A stretch of 10,816 nt of DNA from Lamprocystis purpurea (GCA_020718945.1 DYRB01000037.1:1-10816), one strand, 5' to 3'. Positions 1-6,806 are shown, counted from the stretch's first letter. The notes: a model not told the origin generated them from the letters alone. Numbers and translations: made by a program.

Positions 1-145
1 CAGGGAGGGAGGAGGTAGAGCCGCGTCGGGAACAGCGGCCGAGGCGCCGCTCCCATGGGCGCCGATCTGGCCTCGAAACTTGGAATTGCTGGGCTCGCAC
101 GCGGCCCTTGCCAATCGCTTCCCGGCGGTGCTAGCGTGCCTCGGA

Positions 146-168
146 CGTCAGCCGCTCTGCGGCTGGCG
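146..168 (+). terminator. Hairpin with pyrimidine-rich tail upstream of hoxF
   Basis: CGTCAGCCGC (146-155) pairs with GCGGCTGGCG (159-168) across a TCT triloop, ten pairs with one G-T wobble. It is followed by a pyrimidine-rich but interrupted run (about 169-185). It could be the terminator of a gene left of the window or a leader hairpin of the hox transcript. The tail is not a clean T-run, so the terminator reading is weak. Confidence 0.35.
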
Positions 169-231
169 CTTCTACTCTCTATTTCGCCCGACCCCAGCCG
201 CCCCCGCGGTTGGACTTCCTAATCCCTAGGC

Positions 232-237
232 AGGAGG
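232..237 (+). promoter_or_regulatory. Ribosome binding site that sets the hoxF start
   Basis: AGGAGG lies 5 nt before a GTG at 243-245. An in-frame TTG at 210 has no such site in front and would add 11 residues (including two prolines) not expected in the family. The GTG is therefore chosen as the start. Confidence 0.8.
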
Positions 238-242
238 TTGAG

Positions 243-2042
243 GTGACGACGACGGAGACCGGGCTCGGCTCCTTCCTTGAGTTGACCCTGAAGCAACACG
301 GCAGCGATCCGGGACGACTCGTCCAGATCTTGCTCGACGTACAGGCCCACTACAGCCACGTGGCCCCCCAAGTGATCGAGATCCTGGCCGAGGGGCTGGG
401 GCTTACGGTCGGGGCTGTGGAGAGCACGCTCGACTTCTACTCCTTCCTGACACGGGAGCCGACCGGGGCCTATCGGATCCTGTGCTCCGACAACATCACG
501 GATCGGATGCTCGGCAACCAGGCGATCTTCGACCACATGGCCCGCCGCCTTGGGGTGAGTCGTGGCAAGGTCTCCGCCGATGGGCTGGTCTCGCTCGACT
601 TCACCTCCTGCACCGGCATGTGCGACCAGGGTCCGGCGATCCTGGTCAACGGCATCGCCGTCACCAAAATGACGCTGCACAGGGCCGATCAGATCTGCGA
701 CCTGGTGCGGTCGCGCGTGCCCCTCGCCCACTGGCCGAGCGACCTGTTCCGGGTCGAGCACAACATCCGCCGGGCCGATATGCTGCTCGCCGCCGACTTC
801 AACCCCGGGTCGGCCCTGCGGGCCGCGGTGGAGATGGGCCGCGACGCCTATCTCGCCGAGGTCAAGCGCTCGAACCTGCGCGGTCGCGGCGGCGCCGGCT
901 TTACCACCGGGGTCAAGTGGGAAGCGGCGCGGAACGCCCGCGGCGATGCCCGCTACATCGTCTGCAACGCCGACGAGGGCGAGCCCGGCACCTTCAAGGA
1001 CCGGGTGCTGCTGCAGTTCTACGCCGAGCGGGTATTCGAGGGCATGGCGCTCGCGGCCTTCGTGGTCGGCGCCAAGCTCGGCCTTGTCTATCTGCGCGGC
1101 GAGTACCTCTACATGAGGGCCCAACTCGAGGAGAAGCTCGCCGAGTTGCGCGCCGCCCGGCTCCTCGGCGGCACCATCCTCGGTGTCCAGGGTTTCGACT
1201 TCGACATCGAGATCCACATGGGTGCGGGCGCCTACATCTGCGGGGAGGAGACGGCCCTCATCGAGAGCCTCGAGGGCAAGGCGGGCCGTCCGCGCATCCG
1301 TCCGCCCTTCCCGGTCAGCGTCGGCTACCGCGGCCAGCCCACCGTGGTGAACAACGTCGAGACCCTGTGCAAGGTGACCGAGATCGCGCTGCACGGCGGC
1401 GCCTGGTACGAGGGCTTCGGCACCAAGCAGTCCACCGGCACCAAGGTCCTGTCGGTCGCCGGCGACGTGGAGCGCCCGGGCATCTACGAGTACCCCTTCG
1501 GCGTGCGCATCGCCCAGGTGCTCGAGGACGCGGGGGCCAAGAACCCACGCGCGGTGCAGGTGTCCGGCGCGGCGGGTCAGTGCCTGACCAGCCGCGAGTT
1601 CGGCCGCCGCATCGCCTTCGAGGACGTGCCGACCGCCGGCTCCATCATGGTGTTCGGAGGGCATCGCGACATGTTCGAGGTGGCGCGCAACTTCGCGCAG
1701 TTCTTCCAGCACGAGAGCTGCGGCTTCTGCACGCCCTGCCGGGTGGGGACCACCATCCAGGCCAGGATCATGGCGAAGATCGCTGCCGGCCATGGCACCC
1801 AATACGAGATGAACGAGTTGCAGCACCTGTGCCAGGTGATGCGCACCGCCAGCCACTGTGGCCTCGGCCTGACCGCCGGCACGGCGATCACCGACATGAT
1901 CGACCGGTTCCGCGAGGACTTCGAGAAGCGGCTCGCACGCCGCGACTTCGAACCCGCCTTCGATCTCGACGCGGCCCTCGCCCGTGCCCGCGAGATCACC
2001 GGTCGCGACGACGCGGACAGCCGGCTCCTGTCGGACGCCTGA
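243..2042 (+). CDS. hoxF: HoxF, diaphorase subunit of bidirectional NAD-reducing [NiFe] hydrogenase (HoxE-HoxF fusion)
   Basis: This subunit binds FMN and NAD(H) and exchanges electrons with the hydrogenase through Fe-S clusters; the enzyme is cytoplasmic. From the GTG start it is 599 aa, close to the roughly 600 aa of the fused Ralstonia HoxF. Residues about 1-160 are a NuoE/HoxE-like thioredoxin-fold domain with Cys81, Cys123 and Cys127 (CTGMC). Residues about 170-590 are NuoF-like. They carry the FMN/NADH glycine motif GRGGAGFTTG near 214-223, the CNADEGEPGTFKDR motif at 241-254, GAGAYICGEETA near 327-338, and the N3 [4Fe-4S] ligands Cys493, Cys496, Cys499 (ESCGFCTPC) and Cys539. The position expected for the second N-terminal cluster cysteine is Thr86. 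A strong AGGAGG supports the start. hoxU follows 13 nt downstream. Identity is secure; assignment to the Hox2 type follows from the absence of a separate hoxE. Confidence 0.95.
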   Translation: MTTTETGLGSFLELTLKQHGSDPGRLVQILLDVQAHYSHVAPQVIEILAEGLGLTVGAVESTLDFYSFLTREPTGAYRILCSDNITDRMLGNQAIFDHMARRLGVSRGKVSADGLVSLDFTSCTGMCDQGPAILVNGIAVTKMTLHRADQICDLVRSRVPLAHWPSDLFRVEHNIRRADMLLAADFNPGSALRAAVEMGRDAYLAEVKRSNLRGRGGAGFTTGVKWEAARNARGDARYIVCNADEGEPGTFKDRVLLQFYAERVFEGMALAAFVVGAKLGLVYLRGEYLYMRAQLEEKLAELRAARLLGGTILGVQGFDFDIEIHMGAGAYICGEETALIESLEGKAGRPRIRPPFPVSVGYRGQPTVVNNVETLCKVTEIALHGGAWYEGFGTKQSTGTKVLSVAGDVERPGIYEYPFGVRIAQVLEDAGAKNPRAVQVSGAAGQCLTSREFGRRIAFEDVPTAGSIMVFGGHRDMFEVARNFAQFFQHESCGFCTPCRVGTTIQARIMAKIAAGHGTQYEMNELQHLCQVMRTASHCGLGLTAGTAITDMIDRFREDFEKRLARRDFEPAFDLDAALARAREITGRDDADSRLLSDA

Positions 2043-2055
2043 GAGGAGGACTGCA

Positions 2056-2775
2056 ATGAATGACTACGACAGGTTCGTTCTCGACGGCCGGCCGGTGCAT
2101 TTCGAGCGCGGTCAGTCGATCCTCGAAGCGGCGCTGGCATCGGGGGCCTATATCCCCAATCTGTGCCATCACCCCGAGTTCAAGCCGCACGGCTCCTGCA
2201 AGCTGTGTACGGTGAAGGTCAACGGCCGCTTCGGCTCGGCCTGCACCATCAAGGCGATGCCGGGCCAGGAGGTGGCCTCGGACACGCCGGAGCTCAACGG
2301 CATCCGGCGCGTCCTGCTGCAGATGCTGTTCGTCGAGGGCAACCACTTCTGCCCGGGCTGCGAGAGGAGCGGCAACTGCAATCTCCAGGCCCTGGCCTAC
2401 GACCTGGAGATGCTGACGCCGCACTATCAGCACTTCTTTCCGGCGCGGGAGCTGGACGCCTCGCACCCCGACGTGATGCTCGACTTCAACCGCTGCATCA
2501 TGTGTGAGCTGTGCGTGCGGGCCTCGCGCGACTTCGACGGCAAGAACGTCTTTGCCCTCGCCGGGCGCGGCACGGCGAGCCACGTGGTGGTGAACTGCCC
2601 CTCGGGCAAGCTCGGCGACACGGATTTTGCGCTCTCCGACAAGGCCGCCTCGGTCTGTCCGGTGGGCGCCATACTGCACAAGCGGGTCGGTTTCGCGGTG
2701 CCGATCGGTGAACGTCGCTATGACCTGGCCCCGATCAGCGCCCAGGTGCCCACCCAGCAGGCCGAGGAGGCGTGA
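2056..2775 (+). CDS. hoxU: HoxU, Fe-S subunit of the hydrogenase diaphorase module
   Basis: HoxU is the electron wire between HoxF and the HoxYH dimer. It corresponds to the N-terminal part of complex I NuoG. The protein is 239 aa, matching the family. Domains in order: a [2Fe-2S] ferredoxin domain with Cys37, Cys48, Cys51 and Cys63; a His-Cys3 [4Fe-4S] motif (HFCPGCERSGNC) with His97, Cys99, Cys102 and Cys108; and a second [4Fe-4S] site with Cys147, Cys150, Cys153 and Cys201. The ATG at 2056 has AGGAGGA at 2044-2050 with a 5-nt spacer. An in-frame ATG at 1984 lies inside hoxF and is rejected. hoxY begins 2 nt after the stop, so translation is probably coupled. Confidence 0.94.
   Translation: MNDYDRFVLDGRPVHFERGQSILEAALASGAYIPNLCHHPEFKPHGSCKLCTVKVNGRFGSACTIKAMPGQEVASDTPELNGIRRVLLQMLFVEGNHFCPGCERSGNCNLQALAYDLEMLTPHYQHFFPARELDASHPDVMLDFNRCIMCELCVRASRDFDGKNVFALAGRGTASHVVVNCPSGKLGDTDFALSDKAASVCPVGAILHKRVGFAVPIGERRYDLAPISAQVPTQQAEEA
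2765..2770 (+). promoter_or_regulatory. Ribosome binding site that sets the hoxY start
   Basis: AGGAGG within the end of hoxU lies 7 nt before ATG 2778 but only 1 nt before the alternative GTG 2772. The spacing decides for the ATG. Confidence 0.7.
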
Positions 2776-2777
2776 TC

Positions 2778-3332
2778 ATGCTGCATGTCGCTCCCACCCC
2801 CGCCCGCAAGAAGGTGCGCATCGCCACCACCTCGCTGTCGGGCTGCTTCGGCTGCCACATGTCGTTCCTCGACATCGACGAACGCCTGATCGAACTCGTC
2901 GATCTGGTCGAATTCGACCGTTCGCCGCTCACCGACATCAAGCACTGCGGCCCCTGCGACGTCGCCCTCGTCGAGGGCGGCGTGTGCAACGCCGAGAACG
3001 TCCAGGTGCTCCGCGAACTGCGCGCCAACGCCAAGGTGCTGGTGGCGCTCGGGGCCTGTGCGGTCAACGGCGGGCTGCCGGCCCAGCGCAACCATCTCGA
3101 TGTCGGTGATTGCCTGACGCGGGTCTATTGTGATCGCACCGGCGGCAAGGTGCCGGATGATCCGGAACTGCCGCTGCTGCTCGACAAGGTCTATCCGATC
3201 AATGAGGTGGTCCGGGTCGACTATTTCGTCCCCGGATGCCCGCCATCCGGCGATGCCATCTGGAAATATCTCACCGATCTGATCTTCGGACGCATACCGC
3301 GTCTGGAGCATCCGATGCTGCATTTCGACTGA
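2778..3332 (+). CDS. hoxY: HoxY, small subunit of bidirectional [NiFe] hydrogenase
   Basis: HoxY is the small hydrogenase subunit that holds the [4Fe-4S] cluster next to the NiFe site. From ATG 2778 it is 184 aa, somewhat shorter than Ralstonia HoxY (about 209 aa) but typical of a small subunit with only the proximal cluster. The four ligands are visible: Cys23 and Cys26 (SGCFGC), Cys94 (LGACAVNGG) and Cys154 (VPGCPPSG). There is no Tat signal peptide, as expected for a cytoplasmic group 3d enzyme. It lies between hoxU and hoxH with tight spacing. Further cysteines at 57, 60, 70, 112 and 118 have no assigned role here. Confidence 0.94.
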   Translation: MLHVAPTPARKKVRIATTSLSGCFGCHMSFLDIDERLIELVDLVEFDRSPLTDIKHCGPCDVALVEGGVCNAENVQVLRELRANAKVLVALGACAVNGGLPAQRNHLDVGDCLTRVYCDRTGGKVPDDPELPLLLDKVYPINEVVRVDYFVPGCPPSGDAIWKYLTDLIFGRIPRLEHPMLHFD

Positions 3333-3346
3333 GGGGGGCTTCAGAC

Positions 3347-4825
3347 ATGTTCCAACTGGAAACCGCCGAGAACCCCCAGACCCTCAGGCGCATCGCCATA
3401 GACCCGCTCACCCGGATCGAGGGCCACGGCAAGGTGACGCTGCTGCTCGACGACGCCGGCCGCATCCATCAGGTGCGCCTCCATAACGTCGAGTTCCGCG
3501 GCTTCGAGGTATTCATCGAAGGCCGGCCCTTCTGGGAGGTGCCGGTCACGGTGCAACGGCTGTGCGGCATCTGCCCGGTCAGCCACCACCTCGCCGCGGT
3601 CAAGGCGATGGACATCATCGCCGGCTACGGGCCACTGCCGCCGACGGCTGAGAAGCTGCGGCGGCTGATGCACTACGGCCAGGTGCTCCAGTCCCACGCG
3701 CTGAACTTCTTCCACCTCGCCTCGCCCGACCTGCTGCTGGGCTTCGACAGCGACCTCACCCGCCGCAACATCGTCGGCCTGGTGCAGGACTTCCCCGAGA
3801 TCGCCAAGCAGGGTGTGCTGTTGAGGAAGTATGGCCAGGAGGTGATCCGCCACACCTCCGGCAAGCGCATCCACGGCACCGGCGCCATCCCGGGCGGCAT
3901 GAACAAGGCCCTGACGGCGGCGGAGCGGGACGAACTGCGGCGCGACATCGACCAGATGATCGAATGGACCCTGGCCGCCGTGCACATGGTCGCGGCGCTG
4001 CATCGGACCAAGCCGGAGTTCTACAACCACTTCGGCGAGTTCGATTCGTCGATGATGGGCTTGGTCGACGAGCGCGGCGCGCTGGATTTCTACCACGGCG
4101 GCCTGCGCGCCCTGGATAAGGACGGGGCGACCATTTTCGATCACGTCGATTACTCGACCTACGAGAGCGTCCTCGAGGAAGAGGCCAAGTCCTGGTCCTA
4201 CATGAAGTTCCCGCACATTCGGGCGCTCGGCCCGGAGAAGGGCTGGTACAAGGTCGGGCCGCTGGCCCGAGTGCAGACCTGCGACTTCATCCCGACGCCG
4301 CTTGCCGATCTCGAACGCAAGAAGATGGTGGCCCTCGGCGCGGGCAAACCGCTGATGGGCACCCTGTTCTTCCACTGGGCGCGGCTGATCGAGGCCCTGC
4401 ACGCCGCGGAGGTGATCCGCGACCTGCTCGATGACCCAGACATCCTCGGCACCGACCTGATGGCGGACCAGGGGGAGCGCAAGGGCGAGGCGGTCGGCGT
4501 CATCGAGGCACCGCGCGGCACCCTGTTCCATCACTACCGGGTGGACGAAAACGACCAGGTCAGCTTCTGCAACCTGATCGTCTCGACCACCAACAACAAT
4601 CAGGCGATGAACGAGGCGATCCGTTCGGTGGCCCGGACCTATCTCGACGGGCGGGAGCTGACCGAGGGCCTCCTCAACCACATCGAGGTGGCCATCCGCG
4701 CCTACGATCCCTGCCTGTCCTGCGCCACCCATGCCCTGGGCCAGATGCCGCTGCAGGTCGACCTGGTCGACTGCGAGGGCAAGCTGGTGGCGCGCAACTG
4801 GCACAACATGCGGCCAGCGGAGTGA
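3347..4825 (+). CDS. hoxH: HoxH, catalytic large subunit of bidirectional [NiFe] hydrogenase
   Basis: HoxH carries the NiFe(CN)2CO centre that splits or forms H2. It is 492 aa, against about 488 in Ralstonia. The L1 motif RLCGICPVSHH gives Cys73 and Cys76. The L2 motif DPCLSCATH gives Cys456, Cys459 and His462. After His462 comes a 30-residue tail beginning ALGQM, the extension that the HoxW protease removes after nickel insertion. The start is ATG 3347, preceded by a G-rich site GAGGGGGG at 3331-3338 with an 8-nt spacer; an in-frame ATG at 3236 lies inside hoxY and is rejected. The motifs and the fused HoxF partner place it in group 3d. The stop overlaps the hoxW start by 4 nt. Confidence 0.96.
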   Translation: MFQLETAENPQTLRRIAIDPLTRIEGHGKVTLLLDDAGRIHQVRLHNVEFRGFEVFIEGRPFWEVPVTVQRLCGICPVSHHLAAVKAMDIIAGYGPLPPTAEKLRRLMHYGQVLQSHALNFFHLASPDLLLGFDSDLTRRNIVGLVQDFPEIAKQGVLLRKYGQEVIRHTSGKRIHGTGAIPGGMNKALTAAERDELRRDIDQMIEWTLAAVHMVAALHRTKPEFYNHFGEFDSSMMGLVDERGALDFYHGGLRALDKDGATIFDHVDYSTYESVLEEEAKSWSYMKFPHIRALGPEKGWYKVGPLARVQTCDFIPTPLADLERKKMVALGAGKPLMGTLFFHWARLIEALHAAEVIRDLLDDPDILGTDLMADQGERKGEAVGVIEAPRGTLFHHYRVDENDQVSFCNLIVSTTNNNQAMNEAIRSVARTYLDGRELTEGLLNHIEVAIRAYDPCLSCATHALGQMPLQVDLVDCEGKLVARNWHNMRPAE

Positions 4826-5421
4826 CTCCCAGGGGCCGCTCCCTGCGCCCCTGGGATACTGGCCATCCCTGGCCAAACGGCGGCGCCCCGGCCCAGATCG
4901 GGACGGCGCGCCTCGTCGTTCTCGGCTGGGGCAACGAATCAAGGGGGGACGACGGCCTGGGTCCGGCGCTCACGCGGCGGATCGAGGCCCTCGGCCTTCC
5001 CCACATCACGGTAATCGAGGACTTCCAGCTCCAGATCGAGCACGCCATGGACCTCGAGGGGGCGGACCTCGCCCTCTTCCTGGACGCCTCCGTCGCCGCG
5101 GCCCACCCCTTCACCTTCACCGAGACGGGGCCGTGCGAGGGCCTCACCCACAGATCCCACACCATGGCGCCGGAAGCGGTGCTGGACGTCTTCACCCGGG
5201 TGCTGGGCCAACCGCCCCCACCGGCCTTTGTGCTGGCGATCCGCGGTGACGCCTTCGAACTCGGCACTGGGCTGGGCGAGGCGGCGGCGCAAAGGCTCGA
5301 AGCGGCCTGGGACTTCGTCCGGCCAATGCTCCAGGCCCCCGACGCGGCGGCGTGGCGGGCGAGGGTCACGGCGGGAAGAAGTGGGAAGAACTCGGAAAAG
5401 GTGGGAGGAACCGCGGACTGA
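4822..5421 (+). CDS. hoxW: HoxW, hydrogenase maturation endopeptidase for HoxH
   Basis: HoxW removes the C-terminal tail of HoxH to close the NiFe site. The core at about 30-171 has the peptidase M52 hallmark GWGNESRGDDG (35-45). Candidate nickel-sensing ligands are Asp44, Asp88 (FLDAS) and His113 (SHTMAP), placed as in HybD. The protein is 199 aa, longer than the usual 150-170. About 28 N-terminal residues are read through a perfect hairpin just after hoxH. About 28 C-terminal residues are read partly from purine-rich 10-bp repeats. GTG 4822 overlaps the hoxH stop (GTGA) and has no clear ribosome site. No other ATG, GTG or TTG occurs in frame before the core, only CTG 4843, so the start stays uncertain. 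The function is well supported. Confidence 0.88.
   Translation: MTPRGRSLRPWDTGHPWPNGGAPAQIGTARLVVLGWGNESRGDDGLGPALTRRIEALGLPHITVIEDFQLQIEHAMDLEGADLALFLDASVAAAHPFTFTETGPCEGLTHRSHTMAPEAVLDVFTRVLGQPPPPAFVLAIRGDAFELGTGLGEAAAQRLEAAWDFVRPMLQAPDAAAWRARVTAGRSGKNSEKVGGTAD
4827..4856 (+). repeat. Perfect 10-bp inverted repeat at the hoxH-hoxW junction
   Basis: TCCCAGGGGC (4827-4836) and GCCCCTGGGA (4847-4856) are exact reverse complements with a 10-nt loop, starting 2 nt after the hoxH stop codon. No T-run follows, so it is not a standard intrinsic terminator. Two TGGCCA palindromes follow at 4860-4865 and 4870-4875. It may stabilise the hoxFUYH message or lower hoxW expression; that role is inferred. 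Confidence 0.6.
5371..5410. repeat. Four imperfect 10-bp purine-rich tandem repeats in the hoxW 3' end
   Basis: Four consecutive decamers are visible: GCGGGAAGAA, GTGGGAAGAA, CTCGGAAAAG and GTGGGAGGAA. The period of 10 is not a multiple of 3, so the repeat is not a protein repeat. The composition (almost all purine on this strand) differs from the coding sequence before it. Confidence 0.65.
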
Positions 5422-5423
5422 AG

Positions 5424-5483
5424 AACCGGGGCAGCCCAAGGTCATGGGGTTGCGCCCGACGAAACCCTGGCTTGTCCCCGGTT
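5424..5483. repeat. Nested inverted-repeat element after hoxW, REP/MITE-like
   Basis: AACCGGGG (5424-5431) pairs with CCCCGGTT (5476-5483). Inside it, a GGGTT near 5447-5451 can pair with AACCC near 5463-5467. The 60-bp unit begins 3 nt after the hoxW stop and sits just outside the broken end of the transporter fragment. It could act as a terminator for hoxW or be a small repetitive element. No copies elsewhere in the window were found. Confidence 0.4.
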
Positions 5484-5857
5484 TCCCCTCTGCCCCGCCA
5501 TTCTCCGCGGGTTTGCGCAGCCGCTAACAGGGGTGTGGTGAGTTTGAGCAACATGGCGTCGGCGAGGGGAATTCGAGCCATGGCATAGAAGAAGCAGTAC
5601 ATGGCCCCCAAACCGGCCAGGGCGCGCAGCAGATGCAGCCCGGGTAGGGCCGTGGCAAGACCCGGAAGACCCCCCCTCAGCAACCAGGGTGTCAGAAACA
5701 ACACACTGAATAGATTGCGAAAAAATACCAGTACCTGGTTGGGGACCGCGGTCGAAAGGAAGCGGATGCCGACCCCCATGGAGGTGAACAGGAGTCCCCC
5801 CAGGACCACGAAGGCGGCCCCGGCGAGGAGATTTCCGGCAGGGGTCAAGGGCCGCAC

Positions 5858-6227
5858 CTGGGGTGATTGTGTCTACTGTGCAACAGTGTCAAACCAGATA
5901 CCCGAGCTATAGGCTAGTGATTAAGCGCAAGTTTTTCCTGTGGCTTCCTGTGGGGTGACGGAAGCGTTGCAGAATAGCTGCGAATCCCAAAAAAAGTTGC
6001 ACTTATGTCTGAGGTTTACGCTAGAATACCCAACGACGGCGAACTCGTCACTCAAGCGACCCGATGCGAGGCTCCAAGATATCCTGATCATCGGACGACA
6101 TGCCCCGAAGACTGGTCGGTGCCCCGGGCAGGTTGTGGCTTTTTTGCCTCGTTCTGCATCCAAACCATCCGGCCCGTCCCGCGGCACAAGGTCCGCCCAA
6201 CTTTCAACCAACGTAGGAACCAAGACT
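5858..6227. other. Intergenic region upstream of the OmpA-like gene
   Basis: This 370-bp stretch separates the divergent transporter remnant and the OmpA-like gene. It is clearly more AT-rich at 5885-6030 than its surroundings. It holds a small palindrome ACTGT-GCA-ACAGT at 5875-5887, a direct repeat TTCCTGTGG at 5935-5943 and 5945-5953, the predicted promoter at 5997-6027, and a leader of nearly 200 nt. I see no gene or tRNA in it. Confidence 0.6.
5997..6027 (+). promoter_or_regulatory. Predicted sigma70 promoter for the OmpA-like gene
   Basis: TTGCAC at 5997-6002 and TAGAAT at 6022-6027 are separated by 19 nt, preceded by an A-tract at 5989-5995. Spacing is 2 nt above the optimum. Initiation near 6034 would give a leader of about 190 nt. 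The paired TTCCTGTGG repeats at 5935-5953 lie upstream and could be regulator contacts. Confidence 0.45.
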
Positions 6228-6797
6228 ATGCGCAACTCCGTGAAATTCCGTCTGGCAGGGCTCGTGGCCCTGACCATCTCCGCCCCGGCCGCCATGAGCA
6301 TCCAGCAGCCCGAGCACCAGTGGCAGGCCCAGCCCACGACCCACGCCTGGGTCAACCCCTATGGCGAGTGCTGGGCGAGCACCGATGAGGGCCCGACCGG
6401 TCTGATCCCCTGCGGCGAGAAGGTCGTAGTTCCGGCCGAGATCACCGTGCGTCTGAACTTCAAGTTTGACAAGTACGGTATTGACGACATCGTCAACGAC
6501 GCCGAATTGGCCAAGCTGGATGACTACATCGCCAAGGTCAAGTCGACCCCCGACCAGGAGGCCATCAACATCGTTGGTCACACGGACGCCAAGGGCACGG
6601 AAAAGTACAACTATGCGCTGGGCCAGCGCCGCGCCAACACGATGAAGCAGTATATGGTCTCCAAGGGCCTGTCGGCTGGGCAGATCGACACCTCGTCCGA
6701 AGGCAAGCGCGTCATGCTCCCGGACTACGACATCTTCGCCGTCCAGCAGCGCCGCGCGACCATCAAGACCACGGTCGCTCCCGTCACCGCGAACTGA
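6228..6797 (+). CDS. OmpA-family envelope protein (peptidoglycan-binding OmpA-like domain)
   Basis: This is a 189-aa exported protein. Residues 1-24 form a signal peptide: a basic start (MRNSVKFR), a hydrophobic core, and an Ala-rich end with possible cleavage after APAAMS. Residues about 25-70 are a short linker with Cys48 and Cys62, spaced for a periplasmic disulfide. Residues about 72-185 are an OmpA C-terminal domain: VRLNFKFDK near 74-82, IVGHTDAKG at 115-123, YNYALGQRRANTMKQYM at 127-143. Asp120 and Arg135 correspond to residues that contact diaminopimelate in this family. There is no beta-barrel and no lipobox cysteine, so it is a soluble periplasmic or wall-bound protein rather than a porin. 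ATG 6228 has AGGAA at 6215-6219. A strong terminator follows. The role is probably envelope anchoring; the specific partner is unknown. Confidence 0.88.
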   Translation: MRNSVKFRLAGLVALTISAPAAMSIQQPEHQWQAQPTTHAWVNPYGECWASTDEGPTGLIPCGEKVVVPAEITVRLNFKFDKYGIDDIVNDAELAKLDDYIAKVKSTPDQEAINIVGHTDAKGTEKYNYALGQRRANTMKQYMVSKGLSAGQIDTSSEGKRVMLPDYDIFAVQQRRATIKTTVAPVTAN

Positions 6798-6806
6798 GGA
6801 CCGCCA

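Larger units (their letters stand above)
1..242. other. Upstream region of hox operon, no supported gene
   Basis: No gene is supported here. The stretch contains short GC-rich inverted repeats (AGCGGC at 34-39 with GCCGCT at 46-51). A weak sigma70-like pair is visible, TTGCCA at 108-113 and TAGCGT at 132-137, with an 18-nt spacer. I see no good sigma54 -24/-12 site with correct spacing. A hairpin at 146-168 is listed separately. The operon promoter may lie here or further upstream, outside the window. Confidence 0.35.
5366..5857 (-). pseudogene. Truncated DMT/EamA-family transporter gene
   Basis: The first 111 residues look like the start of a drug/metabolite transporter (EamA, DUF6) protein: hydrophobic helices at about 12-34, 41-60, 73-95 and 99-112, with recognisable segments VFFRNLFSVLFLTP and YAMARIPLADAMLLKLTTPL. 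Family members are about 290-300 aa with ten helices. Similarity stops near position 5525. The frame then stays open for about 52 residues of unrelated Arg/Pro/Phe-rich sequence that is antisense to the hoxW tail and the repeats. The first start is GTG 5857, without a clear ribosome site. TTGACA on this strand (5892-5887) has no good -10 at the proper distance. The gene has lost its C-terminal two thirds and is very likely dead; a short expressed remnant cannot be excluded. Confidence 0.75.

Noticed and set aside
93..112. Sigma54-like sequence (GCACG ... TTGCC) upstream of hoxF
   Set aside because: The distance between the two elements is about 2 nt too long for a -24/-12 promoter.
55..222. 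Small plus-strand frame of 55 codons ahead of hoxF starting at ATG 55
   Set aside because: No ribosome binding site, no recognisable protein, and it overlaps a hairpin that looks non-coding.
219..1856. Long minus-strand open frame opposite hoxF
   Set aside because: It is antisense to a certain gene, with no family motifs and composition explained by GC-rich codon bias.
3341..4942. Long minus-strand open frame opposite hoxH
   Set aside because: Same reason: full overlap with a gene carrying all catalytic motifs; the translation resembles no family.
5371..5483. CRISPR-like array
   Set aside because: The repeat units are 10 bp, contiguous and degenerate, with no spacers and no cas genes.
6110..6160. 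Possible attenuator in the OmpA leader (short palindrome near 6121 and T-run near 6140)
   Set aside because: The palindrome has a one-base centre and the T-run is flanked by only a 3-bp GGC/GCC pair, too weak to call.
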